Positions 1 to 8,015 of a stretch of 64,000 nt of DNA are shown here, piece after piece. The notes under the pieces were generated by a model. The model was not told the origin of the DNA. It saw only the letters and a list, made by a program, of their open reading frames with translations, and did not search any database. The position numbers and the translations under genes are program-made. Each line of letters opens with the position of its first letter. The first letter of the stretch is position 1. This DNA is from a virus, in IMG/VR virus record IMGVR_UViG_3300012209_000005, positions 51,416 through 115,415 of that record. The stretch is one strand, 5' to 3'.

Positions 1-2391
1 GTTGGCGAGAATCCCCCCGGTCTGGTCCATCTTCTGGTAGCCGAGGACCAGGCTCGCGACCTGGATGGCGGCCTGGGCGTTCAGCTGGCCGTTCTTCCCC
101 ATCGAGGTGGAAAGCTTGATCCCGGCCATGTCCGCGAGCCCCAGGGCGGTCACGAAGTCCACCTTGTAAGCCTTGGAAATATCGGTCGCGCCCTGGATGA
201 CATTCTTGGAAGTGTCGAAAAGCTTCTTCTGCTCGGCGGTCAGCTCCATGATGTTCTGGGCCGACCCGGAGATCGCCCCGCTGCTCAGCGCCAGGTAACC
301 CGCGCCCGCCTTCACCAGGGCGTTAAACGAGGCCCACTGCTGGTTCTGCTGCTGGACGACCTGCGCGTTCTTCTGCGCGATGACATTCAGCGCACTCATG
401 TTCGACGCGGCGCCGACCGCCTTGTTGATGCCGTCGATGAACTCCTGGGTGGCCGTCTTCTCCCGACCCAGCCAGAAGCCCAGCCCGGCGAGCGCGAGGG
501 CCCCGACGGCGAGCGCCGCCCCCCACGGCCCGAGCAGGAACTTGCTGACGGCCCCCAGCTTCCCCACCACCCCGGAGGCCGCCATCCCTATCCCGTCGGC
601 GGCCTTCGTGAAGCCCATCCCGGAGGCCATCTTCGCGGCGACCCCGCCCAGGTTGGCGATCATCCCGGCGAGCCCGCTGACGACGTTCGCGACCATCGCC
701 GCCACGTTCGCCCCGATCTTCGCGAAAACCGGGATGCCCAGCGTGCCGAGCAGGGCGATCGCCCGTCCCAGCAGCCCGAAGCCCCCGACGAGGATGCCGC
801 TCCAGCGGTACATCTCCTCGAAGATGAAAACGGCGTAGAGCAGCGGCGCGGGCAGCTGGGAGATCCACTTGATGACCTCGCTGATCGCGGTCGCTATGTG
901 CAGCGCCAGTTCCGCGGCCCCGGGCATGGCGGCGGCGAACATCAGGAGCGCGTGCCCGACGTTGCCGAGGATCTGCCCGAACTCCCGCAGGTCCTGGACC
1001 GCCTGCCCGACGAGCTTCTGCAAGGTCGCCCCCATCGGCCCCTGCAGGTCGGCGACCACTTTCGCGCCGAAGGCATCGAGCATGTGGGTGACTTCCAGCC
1101 CGACGCGGGCGAAATTGGACAGCCCGTCAGCGCCGGCGTGGGACTGGGTGCCGATAGCTTTCAGCGCTTCCCCGAAAAGCTCGTAGACCCCGGGGTTCGC
1201 CCTGTCCTGCGCGACCTGCATGGAATGGCCGAGCCCGAGCATATCCCCGGCGGTCTTGCCGACCATCGGGCCGAGGGTCTCGCTGGCGGTGTAAAGCCCG
1301 GTGACCATGTGCGTGACCTGCTGCATGCCCTGGGCCATCGCGTACGCCCCGGCCACGGCGGCGTACATGGCGGGCAGGAACACGGCCAGGAATTCCACGA
1401 CGGCCATGATCACCAGGTGGATCGCCGTGCCCCACCCGGTGATCCCGAATGCCGCCAGCCCGAGGGGTATCCGCGCCGCCGCCGCGGCTGCCGCCAGGGC
1501 CGCCATCCCCCCGCCGGCGTTGTCGGCAGCCGCGCGGAAGGGGAGCAGGACCGCGTTCGCCCGCGCCAGCGCCGCCGCCGCGCCCGCCATGACGGTGCTG
1601 AACTGCGCCACGTCGGGGGTGTTCGCCTTGATCGCGGCGTCAAGCTCGCCGGCGGTCATCGCGCTCTCTTGCTGGGCGCGGGACAGTTTCTGCACCTCGG
1701 CGGCACCCGCGGCGTCCACCGCGAACATCCGCTGCTGCGCCCCGCTGGTCGCGTTCACCTCGGAGATCAACTGGATCATCGAGGCGCTCATGTCACGCCC
1801 GGAGCCCCCCACCCGCCGCCAGGATGCCGCCAGGGTGTCCGCTTCGGCCGCCGCCTCCGCTAGCGGGGCGGCCTGCTCTTTCACGGCATTGGCAGTCCTG
1901 GCGGCCATGTTCGCCTCCATGAACTGCGCGGCGACCACCTCGCGGGTGGCGGCGGCGTACTCCCGGGCGGTGATCGCGCCCTCGGCGAGCTGGCTGTCAA
2001 GCTCGCGCAGGGCGGCGGACTGCGCGTCGATGTGGGACATCTGCGCCCCGAGGTCACCGAAGCTCTCGGTGACGTTCTCGCGGATATTCTGGGTGACCGG
2101 GGGGAGGTTCTCCGGCGCCATTCCGGCCGTGCCGATGTTGATATCCCTGACCGTGCGGGTGACCGTCTCGTTGGTCAGGACATCGGGGCGGCCGATCTCC
2201 TCGTAGCTGATCCGGATGGTGACGTCGCGGGGCAGGGCCTCCAGCGCGGCTTCCAGCTCGGCGACTTTTTCGAGCATCGTGTCGATGCTGTCGATGAAAT
2301 CCCGGTTGGCGGCAACCATCGCCTCGATGCCGGCAAGGTACGGGGCGACATCTGCGTCGAATTCCTGGCTGACTCTCGGAAGCTCCGGCAG
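1..2391 (-). CDS. Tail tape measure protein (C-terminus beyond window)
   Basis: Sets tail length and fills the tail tube. The frame is open from 2391 to the left edge (about 797 codons). It starts with a helical, coiled-coil-like stretch (TMLEKVAELEAALEALP), then Ala-rich helices and several long hydrophobic segments, for example around 1290-1480 and 440-760, as expected of siphovirus tape measures. No ATG, GTG or TTG occurs in this frame before an ATG at 2319. A perfect AGGAGG at 2399-2404 lies 7 nt before a CTG at 2391, so I chose that CTG start. It is the last gene seen of the tail operon, directly after the gp10-like gene. Function is certain in kind; the start is less sure. Confidence 0.88.
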   Translation of the reverse strand, partial: MPELPRVSQEFDADVAPYLAGIEAMVAANRDFIDSIDTMLEKVAELEAALEALPRDVTIRISYEEIGRPDVLTNETVTRTVRDINIGTAGMAPENLPPVTQNIRENVTESFGDLGAQMSHIDAQSAALRELDSQLAEGAITAREYAAATREVVAAQFMEANMAARTANAVKEQAAPLAEAAAEADTLAASWRRVGGSGRDMSASMIQLISEVNATSGAQQRMFAVDAAGAAEVQKLSRAQQESAMTAGELDAAIKANTPDVAQFSTVMAGAAAALARANAVLLPFRAAADNAGGGMAALAAAAAAARIPLGLAAFGITGWGTAIHLVIMAVVEFLAVFLPAMYAAVAGAYAMAQGMQQVTHMVTGLYTASETLGPMVGKTAGDMLGLGHSMQVAQDRANPGVYELFGEALKAIGTQSHAGADGLSNFARVGLEVTHMLDAFGAKVVADLQGPMGATLQKLVGQAVQDLREFGQILGNVGHALLMFAAAMPGAAELALHIATAISEVIKWISQLPAPLLYAVFIFEEMYRWSGILVGGFGLLGRAIALLGTLGIPVFAKIGANVAAMVANVVSGLAGMIANLGGVAAKMASGMGFTKAADGIGMAASGVVGKLGAVSKFLLGPWGAALAVGALALAGLGFWLGREKTATQEFIDGINKAVGAASNMSALNVIAQKNAQVVQQQNQQWASFNALVKAGAGYLALSSGAISGSAQNIMELTAEQKKLFDTSKNVIQGATDISKAYKVDFVTALGLADMAGIKLSTSMGKNGQLNAQAAIQVASLVLGYQKMDQTGGILAN

Positions 2392-2407
2392 ACAGTCACC
2401 TCCTCAC

Positions 2408-2896
2408 TTACCGGACATAAGGGCTCATGCGGGCCATGAAAGCAGAAACGGCCGAACGCTGGAGGGAGCCGTTAGAAATAACAGCTTCCAGCGCCGGCCG
2501 GAAATACGGGTGCTCGGGGACATGGACCCGGCGGAAATACCAGGACCCGCCGGTGTTCACCCAGTGCATCATGCCCTTGTTGCCCCAGGTATCGCCGCCG
2601 AACTCCTGGATAGCCGCGTACCGGGCGTAAGCCCCGACGCTGGCTTCCGCCTGCGTTCCCTTCGAAATCGTCCTGCCCCTTTTCACGCTGCGCGCCAGGG
2701 CGCCGGAGGCATACGCGGGCGGGTGCCCCACTGCCTGCCGCCAGAACATGCGCGGCGGGTGGAACTGCTGCTTCAGCTCCACCGTCGTCACCCGGCGCTG
2801 GAAGGTGTCCGCCATTGCCGTGGCAACGGGACCCGCGGCGCTCGCGACATTCCCGGCCAGCCCCGCCAGGAAAGCAGTGTTCCCCTCCGGGGTCAT
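2408..2896 (-). CDS. HK97 gp10-like tail/neck protein
   Basis: 162 residues. The core pattern ARYAAIQEFGG followed by HPYFRPALEAV is typical of the HK97-gp10-like family of tail-completion or minor tail proteins. ATG start. It begins 4 nt after the stop of the glycosyltransferase gene and ends 17 nt before the tape-measure start. In most siphoviruses this family lies between the connectors and the major tail protein, so its place next to the tape measure is displaced. A structural virion role is likely; the exact position in the tail is inferred. Confidence 0.75.
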   Translation of the reverse strand: MTPEGNTAFLAGLAGNVASAAGPVATAMADTFQRRVTTVELKQQFHPPRMFWRQAVGHPPAYASGALARSVKRGRTISKGTQAEASVGAYARYAAIQEFGGDTWGNKGMMHWVNTGGSWYFRRVHVPEHPYFRPALEAVISNGSLQRSAVSAFMARMSPYVR

Positions 2897-2899
2897 CGG

Positions 2900-4036
2900 T
2901 CACCCTTTCTTCTTCACCCGCTCCGCAAGCTCGGTGACCGCGGGCCCCATGTACTTCTCGGCCACCCGGTCCAGGGCGTAATCCAGGGCGAAGTCGCGCA
3001 GCTTATCCCGGTCGACCGCATCACGGCTCTCGTGCGCCTGCTGAAGGGCGGCGTGAATCTGCCCGATGTAGGGCTTCGTCCACCAGCCCTTGTGCACCCC
3101 GTTCCAGAAAGGCTCGCCGCCCACGTGGAACCCGAGCGGGTTCAGCTCCGTCATCGAGGAGGCATCCGTGGTGATCACCGGGGTACCGCACGCCTGGGCC
3201 TCGACGATCGGCAGGCCGAAGCCCTCGCCGTAGCTGGTGGCCACCAGCACGTCGCATACCCCGTACCAGTCGGCGATATCCTGCGGAGACACCAGCCCGC
3301 AGGAGTACCGGTACTGGTCGACGACGCGGACCTTATCGACGATGCCGAGGTTCTCGGCGACAGCCTCCAGGTCCTGCCCGCCCTCGGTGTGGACCCCGGT
3401 GTGCAGGGACAGGATGGCTTCCGGGTGGTCCTCGCAGAAGCGGGCGAACGCCAGCATGATCTCGGGGATAGCCTTGCGGATCGCGTCATTATTCGCCATG
3501 TTCGCGCCGATGACGAAGTTGCCGTCGACCCCCAGCGACTCGCGAAGTGCCTTGCGGTCCCCTGGCGGGGAAAACAAGTCGGTGTCAATCCCGTGCGGGA
3601 CGTACACCGGGTCGAACCCGGCGTCCCTCATCCGGTCGCGGCCCCACATGCTCATCGCCATCAGCTGCGCCCCGGTGGCATGCAGGACGCTGCGGTCCGC
3701 GAGGGACTGGGGCCGGCAGTCCACCGGGAGCCAGTGGGCTATCGGCAGCTCGCGGATCAGGTTCGGGTCCATTACCCAGATGTCGCCGAGGGTGATGATC
3801 AGGTCCGGCTGGACCATCTGGGCGTGCTGCGACAGCGACGGGGAGCAGTAATTCTGCCCGTACCCGGGCAGGATGGTGATGCCATTCCACAGCGTCGGCG
3901 CGCCTTGCAGCCCCCAGTAGGTGCTGATCGTTACCTCGTGCCCCATGTCCGCGAGCTTCTGCACCCAATTTGCGGTCTGCATGCCGTAGCCGGAGGGGGC
4001 CCAGGGAACGCACGAATGCCATAGCAATTTGCTCAC
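2900..4036 (-). CDS. GT4-type glycosyltransferase
   Basis: 378 residues, GT-B fold. The donor-binding half holds the EX7E-type motif EGFGLPIVEAQACGTPVI (about residues 270-287) typical of retaining GT4 enzymes; the acceptor half starts with a Gly-rich SGYGMQTANW segment. It transfers a sugar from a nucleotide donor to an unknown acceptor. GTG start whose GTGA overlaps a tiny upstream frame. It sits between the tail chaperones and the gp10-like gene, inside the tail operon, which suggests glycosylation of a virion protein (inference). The acceptor could also be DNA or host surface polymer. Confidence 0.85.
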   Translation of the reverse strand: MSKLLWHSCVPWAPSGYGMQTANWVQKLADMGHEVTISTYWGLQGAPTLWNGITILPGYGQNYCSPSLSQHAQMVQPDLIITLGDIWVMDPNLIRELPIAHWLPVDCRPQSLADRSVLHATGAQLMAMSMWGRDRMRDAGFDPVYVPHGIDTDLFSPPGDRKALRESLGVDGNFVIGANMANNDAIRKAIPEIMLAFARFCEDHPEAILSLHTGVHTEGGQDLEAVAENLGIVDKVRVVDQYRYSCGLVSPQDIADWYGVCDVLVATSYGEGFGLPIVEAQACGTPVITTDASSMTELNPLGFHVGGEPFWNGVHKGWWTKPYIGQIHAALQQAHESRDAVDRDKLRDFALDYALDRVAEKYMGPAVTELAERVKKKG

Positions 4037-4072
4037 GCTAGAATTCCGTTCATTCTCATGATTACTCTCCTC

Positions 4073-4162
4073 ATGGACAAGCTCTGTGAGTGCGGCTGCG
4101 GTATGCCATTGGCACCCGTAAAGTACGATCTCGCCGCGGAAAACCGCCGTCGTGCGCAGTGA
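4073..4162 (+). CDS. Possible 29-residue Cys-rich peptide
   Basis: Short plus-strand ORF with the motif LCECGCGMPLAP, similar to the short Cys motifs that precede many phage HNH domains. No clear Shine-Dalgarno site is seen. It lies between the glycosyltransferase and the chaperone stop, 640 nt left of the only other plus gene nearby, an HNH endonuclease, so it may be a remnant of such an element. Coding is uncertain. Confidence 0.25.
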   Translation: MDKLCECGCGMPLAPVKYDLAAENRRRAQ

Positions 4163-4773
4163 TCACTTATCCTGGAGCTGCTCGATAGCCGCGTTCCTCG
4201 CCTGGTCCAGGACGGGCAGCCAGAACACGTGGTCCAGGCTCAGCTCGTCCACCTGGGCAGGCGTCCAGTGATAGGCCTTGGCGAAATAGTCGTAGACGAG
4301 CATCTGCGTCCCGAAACCCTCCGGGTAATCCGGCTGGAATTCAGCGCGGAACCCATTGAACCGGTAGATGAAAATCTGGGTCAGGCGGTAGCCGGCTTTT
4401 TTGGGTCCGGCAGGTTCCGCCCGGATATAAGCTCCATCAGGGGCTCGACTTCCTTCTCCAGGGCCGCGTAATCCTCCAGGTCCATCGCGTCCCCGATCAC
4501 CATGTCGGCGGCCCGGAAGGAATCGTTGGCTGGAATGGGCACCGGGTAGGACCAGTCGGTGATCACCCGGCCCAGCAGGGCATTGCGCATATCGTTCTGC
4601 ATTTCCAGGAACGCGGCCCTGTTCCTGTTCCCGTCGCCGAGTTCCACCGACACCACCGCCTGGACGGCGAAACGGTCACTGGCCTTCAGCTTGTCGCGGT
4701 ATTCCACCCAGCCTCCGCTGGGCAGTGATGCTCGTGCCATGTGCTTCTTCCTTGTCTTTCGCTTATTCGACAC
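4163..4773 (-). CDS. Tail assembly chaperone, -1 frameshift (gpGT-like) product
   Basis: A -1 slip on the slippery run at 4396-4405 joins the short chaperone to a second open frame that continues from GYRLTQIFIYRFNG to a TGA at 4163-4165, adding about 77 residues. The downstream frame has no plausible start of its own and has ordinary protein composition (DELSLDHVFWLPVLDQARN). This is the conserved G/GT arrangement of long-tailed phages. The total product is about 203 residues. Frameshift efficiency cannot be judged from sequence. Confidence 0.82.
4381..4773 (-). CDS. Tail assembly chaperone, short (gpG-like) form
   Basis: 130 residues, the zero-frame product upstream of the tape measure. 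Acidic C-terminal half ending PDPKKPATA. Its last codons cross CCCAAAAAAG (4405-4396), which carries two slippery heptamers, C-CCA-AAA and A-AAA-AAG. Chaperone pairs of this kind hold the tape measure during tail-tube assembly. ATG start at 4773. The GT4 and gp10-like genes are inserted between it and the tape measure, which is unusual. Confidence 0.8.
   Translation of the reverse strand: MSNKRKTRKKHMARASLPSGGWVEYRDKLKASDRFAVQAVVSVELGDGNRNRAAFLEMQNDMRNALLGRVITDWSYPVPIPANDSFRAADMVIGDAMDLEDYAALEKEVEPLMELISGRNLPDPKKPATA
4396..4405 (-). promoter_or_regulatory. Programmed -1 frameshift slippery site
   Basis: Read on the minus strand as CCCAAAAAAG, phased so that both C-CCA-AAA and A-AAA-AAG can slip by -1. 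It lies eight codons before the zero-frame stop, and the -1 frame is open for another 77 codons. Confidence 0.8.
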
Positions 4774-4804
4774 AAGTTAGTATCCCTGGAGTATGATTGA
4801 CCCC

Positions 4805-5413
4805 ATGGAGTCCTGGTTGCCCGTAGTCGGATTCGAGTCCTACTACGAAGTTTCTGACATCGGTCATGTCCGCAGCCTGCGCACGGGAAAGATAATGAGC
4901 CCGAGCACGAGCAATAGCGGCGGCTATCCCCAGTACATATTCACCGTCGACGGCAAGCGCATCCCGAAATACGCACATCACCTGGTGCTTGAGGCATTCG
5001 ACAGTCCCCGCCCTGGAGGGCAGGAGGCACGTCACCTTGACGGCGATGCCGCTAATCCCGCCCTGACGGACCCGGCGGGAAAGCGGCGGCTCACCTGGGG
5101 AACGAGCAGCGAGAACAAGTTCGATGAGGTCCGTCACGGCACGCATTACGAAGCCAGTCGCACGCACTGCGACAACGGGCATGAATGGAGCGAGGAAAAC
5201 ACCCGCATCCGGCGTTACCCGGACGGGACGTTCAAGACCCGCTGGTGCATAGAATGTGCCCGCATTCGCTCAGCCGCCGTCCGTGCGGCACGCATCGAAG
5301 ACGAACGCCGCTGCACGGAGGACGACTGCGGTAAGCCCTACTTCGGCCGGGGGATGTGCTCTATGCACTACGCACGGTGGCAGAAGTCACAGAAGATGCA
5401 GGGTCTTCAGTGA
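4805..5413 (+). CDS. HNH homing endonuclease with NUMOD4 domain
   Basis: 202 residues from ATG 4805 (an in-frame ATG at 4793 is the alternative). The N-terminus WLPVVGFESYYEVSDIGHVR is the NUMOD4 motif; the HNH region follows (YAHHLVLEAF, then HLDGDAANP and NKFDEVRHGTHY). The C-terminal half adds two Cys clusters: CDNGHEW with CIEC, and CTEDDCGKPYFGRGMCSMHY. It cuts DNA to spread itself. It is on the plus strand among minus-strand tail genes, and its end overlaps the end of the major tail gene by 27 nt, so it is a probable later arrival. Confidence 0.9.
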   Translation: MESWLPVVGFESYYEVSDIGHVRSLRTGKIMSPSTSNSGGYPQYIFTVDGKRIPKYAHHLVLEAFDSPRPGGQEARHLDGDAANPALTDPAGKRRLTWGTSSENKFDEVRHGTHYEASRTHCDNGHEWSEENTRIRRYPDGTFKTRWCIECARIRSAAVRAARIEDERRCTEDDCGKPYFGRGMCSMHYARWQKSQKMQGLQ

Positions 5414-6811
5414 CGGAAGGTCATCGTCAGACCACACGGTGTACGTGGGGATGTTATTCACCAGGGTGATGACCCCCGGGCCGAGCCCCCCGGACCCGCC
5501 GTAGTCGATGTTGTTGGCGATCCCCTCGAAGGTGTTCCCGTACCCGATGAGCGCCTTGCTCCGCATGATCTTGCTCTTGATGTTCGCCACCTGGCTCGCG
5601 GTGAAAGTCAGGGTGAACGGGGTGCCGGCGTTCGGGATGCCGGCGTTCGTCAGCGAGATCGACATCGGGGTCTGCGCGTTGAGCAGCATCAGGTCCAGCG
5701 GGGTCTCGGAGTTCGTCGGGTCCCACTGGATGGTCCCGTCCATGCCCAGCGGCCCCCGGGCGATCACGTACGGGACCTGGGTGCCGGCGACGATCCAGTA
5801 GACCTGGGTCTGGCGCTTGAAAGACACGGAGAACTCGCCGATGCCGGCGTAGTTGCCGGTGGACGCCACCGTGTTGCCCGCGAGGGTCACCGTCGCCGCC
5901 CAGTTGGGGATCGGGCGGCTGTTCGTGGTGATATTCGTCACCGCCGTGCCCGCGACCTGCGACAGCCACGAGTCCCCGGCCATCTTCAGGTTGAGCAGCT
6001 GCTCCGCGTTCCCGGAGAAGTCGATGCTCTTCAGCACCGAGCTGGGGTACATGCGGGCGCCGAAAGTGTTCGTGGGCGCGGTGCCGAAGGTGGCGTTGGT
6101 GAACACGTTGACGATGTTCGTCACGTCGGTGAACGTGTGCGTGGGAGGCTGCGCCCCGTAGGCGCCGCCGTACCCGAGCGGGGAGTTGAGCGCCGCGAAC
6201 CGGTGCGTGAACACCGTGCCCGTGGGGGCGACCGTCGACGCGACCGTGGACCCGGCGGCGACCACGCCGTTGATGGACGTCGGGTGCTGGAAGCGCACCG
6301 GGGTGGTGATGAAGTTGACCACGTTGGAGACCGCGGTCGAGGAGACGAGCAGCACCTCATTCGCGTAGCTCGCCGGGGTGTTGCTGGTGGTCGCCGTCCC
6401 CAGCTGGATGTAGCTGCCCGCGCTGAAGCCGGTGGGAGCGGAGGCGAGCGTGAACTGGGTCGCCCCCACCTGGACGGTCCCGCTGACCGTCTGCGCACCG
6501 CCGATGGCGTTGCAGGTGGTGGACATATCCCCGAAAACATTGTCGAAAAAGTACCCGTGGCTGTCCAGGAAGTTGGGACCCCCGAACGAGAACGTGGCGC
6601 TTTCCACGCCGAGCGTCTCGTAGAACAGGTCCGTCATCGCGCCCCTGATCGCGTTGTCCTTCAGGAACTTAGGCGTGTCCTCAGGCTCGAAGGAGCCCTG
6701 CTCCAGGGGGTGCGTGATGACAGGGACAAGGGGGGTCCCCACCGTCAGCTCGCGCGAAAGCCCCAGCCAGCTGAGTACGCCCGGGTAAATGGAAGGTCCG
6801 CCGAGAGCCAC
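5387..6811 (-). CDS. Major tail tube protein
   Basis: 474 residues. It lies between the tail terminator and the tail chaperones, the standard place of the tube subunit. N-terminal and C-terminal parts (SFKRQTQVYWIVAGTQVPYV, ESATFSFGGPNF) fit a tube protein; the middle, about residues 105-215, is Ser/Thr/Gly/Val-rich and looks like an inserted surface beta domain. GTG start preceded by AAAAGGAGCAT, one copy of the start-associated sequence found before several structural genes. A virion protein is very likely; tube assignment is from order and size. Confidence 0.75.
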   Translation of the reverse strand: MALGGPSIYPGVLSWLGLSRELTVGTPLVPVITHPLEQGSFEPEDTPKFLKDNAIRGAMTDLFYETLGVESATFSFGGPNFLDSHGYFFDNVFGDMSTTCNAIGGAQTVSGTVQVGATQFTLASAPTGFSAGSYIQLGTATTSNTPASYANEVLLVSSTAVSNVVNFITTPVRFQHPTSINGVVAAGSTVASTVAPTGTVFTHRFAALNSPLGYGGAYGAQPPTHTFTDVTNIVNVFTNATFGTAPTNTFGARMYPSSVLKSIDFSGNAEQLLNLKMAGDSWLSQVAGTAVTNITTNSRPIPNWAATVTLAGNTVASTGNYAGIGEFSVSFKRQTQVYWIVAGTQVPYVIARGPLGMDGTIQWDPTNSETPLDLMLLNAQTPMSISLTNAGIPNAGTPFTLTFTASQVANIKSKIMRSKALIGYGNTFEGIANNIDYGGSGGLGPGVITLVNNIPTYTVWSDDDLPSLKTLHLL

Positions 6812-6820
6812 ATGCTCCTT

Positions 6821-7336
6821 TTACGCTCTGAAGATTTCCCAGCAACTGACTTTGATAAGGCAGTCGTAACGCTTTTCCCGCTCATCCGCGGTTGACTTGA
6901 GCCCCGTCACGTAGTGCATATTCTCGCCCACGTTGTAAATCTCGGAGACAAGCCCGGAGTTGGGGTCCGTGATCGTGACCGGGTTCGGGTGCGAGAACCG
7001 CAGCGCGTACATCGCCGCGTCCACCATCCCGGGGAAGATGGGGTCCTGCTGGGTCCCGCTCCCGGTGGAAAACCAGGTCAGGTACACGTCCATGAAGTGC
7101 ATCATGCCCTTGGTGCCGGAACTCGTATTCGGCCCGGTGTTCCTCGGGATGGTCCCGCCCAGGTCGCCGGAGCGGTTTTCCTCGCCGTCCGCCGGCCAGA
7201 TGTAAATATGCGGGACTTTAGCCTGGATGTTAGGGTCGGGCGGCGTGATATACGCCCTCGCGTTCGCCTTGCCGTAGGGCATCGGCAGCTGGTCCAGGAT
7301 GCTGAGCAGGAAAGCCTGCGCCGTCACCAGGGGCAC
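6821..7336 (-). CDS. Tail terminator / tail completion protein
   Basis: 171 residues. Contains HIYIWPADGEENR and a late SEIYNVGENMHYVTGLK segment, resembling actinophage neck or tail-terminator proteins that cap the tail and bind the connector. GTG start with GGGAGGAG 7 nt upstream. Located immediately before the major tail gene, the normal position for this function. Assigned from order and general resemblance. Confidence 0.6.
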   Translation of the reverse strand: MPLVTAQAFLLSILDQLPMPYGKANARAYITPPDPNIQAKVPHIYIWPADGEENRSGDLGGTIPRNTGPNTSSGTKGMMHFMDVYLTWFSTGSGTQQDPIFPGMVDAAMYALRFSHPNPVTITDPNSGLVSEIYNVGENMHYVTGLKSTADEREKRYDCLIKVSCWEIFRA

Positions 7337-7381
7337 GGCAGACTCCTCCCTATGCCCATTTTACTGGCTTTGAATTCAAAA

Positions 7382-7906
7382 TCAAGGCCCGTACGAGCGG
7401 ATGCGGGCCTGCTGGGCAGCCAGCTCGCGCAATGCCTGCGCGACCCGCTGGGCCCGCGACGCCCGCTGCGCGGTCAGCGTCACCGCCGATGTGGAGAAGG
7501 TGCTCTTCGGCTGCGTGGAGATGGTGCCGCGCTTATGCAGCTGGCAGGCCCGCCGGTGGGCCGCCGCCGTCCGCCGGGCCGTGGCCCTCGCGGTCGCCGA
7601 GGCATGCGCCCTGGCGGTGGCTTTCGCGTGCGCGCTGGCGGTCGCCCTGGCGTGCGCGCGGGCCGTCGCCCTGGCGTGCGCGCTGGCGGTCGCCCGCGCC
7701 TTCAGGCTCGCCGCGCTGCGGTGCTTCTTCACGGTCCTGGCCACCGGGCGCCGCTTAGGTGCGTGCTTGACGCGGTGGGCGGCCCTGCGGGCTTTCTTCG
7801 CCTTCCGCGCCGTCGTGCGGGTGACCGCCCGCGCCCGCCTGGCATGAGAGGCGACCCGGGTCGCGGTTTTCGCCTGCCGCCGGGTCGTCGTGGTACCGCA
7901 GGACAT
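7382..7906 (-). CDS. Histone-like Ala/Arg/His repeat protein
   Basis: 174 residues, extremely basic. After an N-terminal Arg/Lys-rich half, residues about 66-112 consist of near-tandem 8-residue units of the type ARATARAH/ARATASAH, encoded by repeated GC-rich DNA (7580-7700). The composition resembles H1-like or HU-tail DNA-binding proteins. An ideal GGAGG lies 4 nt before the ATG, and the frame has the same strand as all neighbours, so it is preferred over the long hydrophobic frame opposite. It sits between connector and tail-terminator genes; a packaged DNA-condensing protein or ejection protein is possible. No family recognised. Confidence 0.7.
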   Translation of the reverse strand: MSCGTTTTRRQAKTATRVASHARRARAVTRTTARKAKKARRAAHRVKHAPKRRPVARTVKKHRSAASLKARATASAHARATARAHARATASAHAKATARAHASATARATARRTAAAHRRACQLHKRGTISTQPKSTFSTSAVTLTAQRASRAQRVAQALRELAAQQARIRSYGP

Positions 7907-7930
7907 GCGACCTCCGGTATAGTTGAGTCA

Positions 7931-8015
7931 AGCCCGCCTGCCTGGCGTGAGGACAGGTCACTTTTCACCACGGGATCTCGGAGTTGAACCTTGATCCCCG
8001 CCGGCGCAGGCGGGC
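7931..8015 (-). ncRNA. Candidate folded intergenic RNA (three-way junction)
   Basis: The gap between the connector and histone-like genes can fold on itself. The outer arms at 7932-7940 and 8007-8015 are 9 complementary bases. Inside, 7972-7977 pairs with 7993-7998 (6 bp, 15-nt loop), and a weaker stem forms around 7947-7968. It could be an mRNA processing or stability element or an independent RNA. The loop holds a GGTTCAA sequence but no tRNA can be drawn. Confidence 0.35.

Noticed and set aside
7401-7847. Hydrophobic plus-strand frame opposite the histone-like gene
   Set aside because: Looks membrane-like only because it is antisense to Ala/Arg codons; no ribosome site, wrong strand for the operon.
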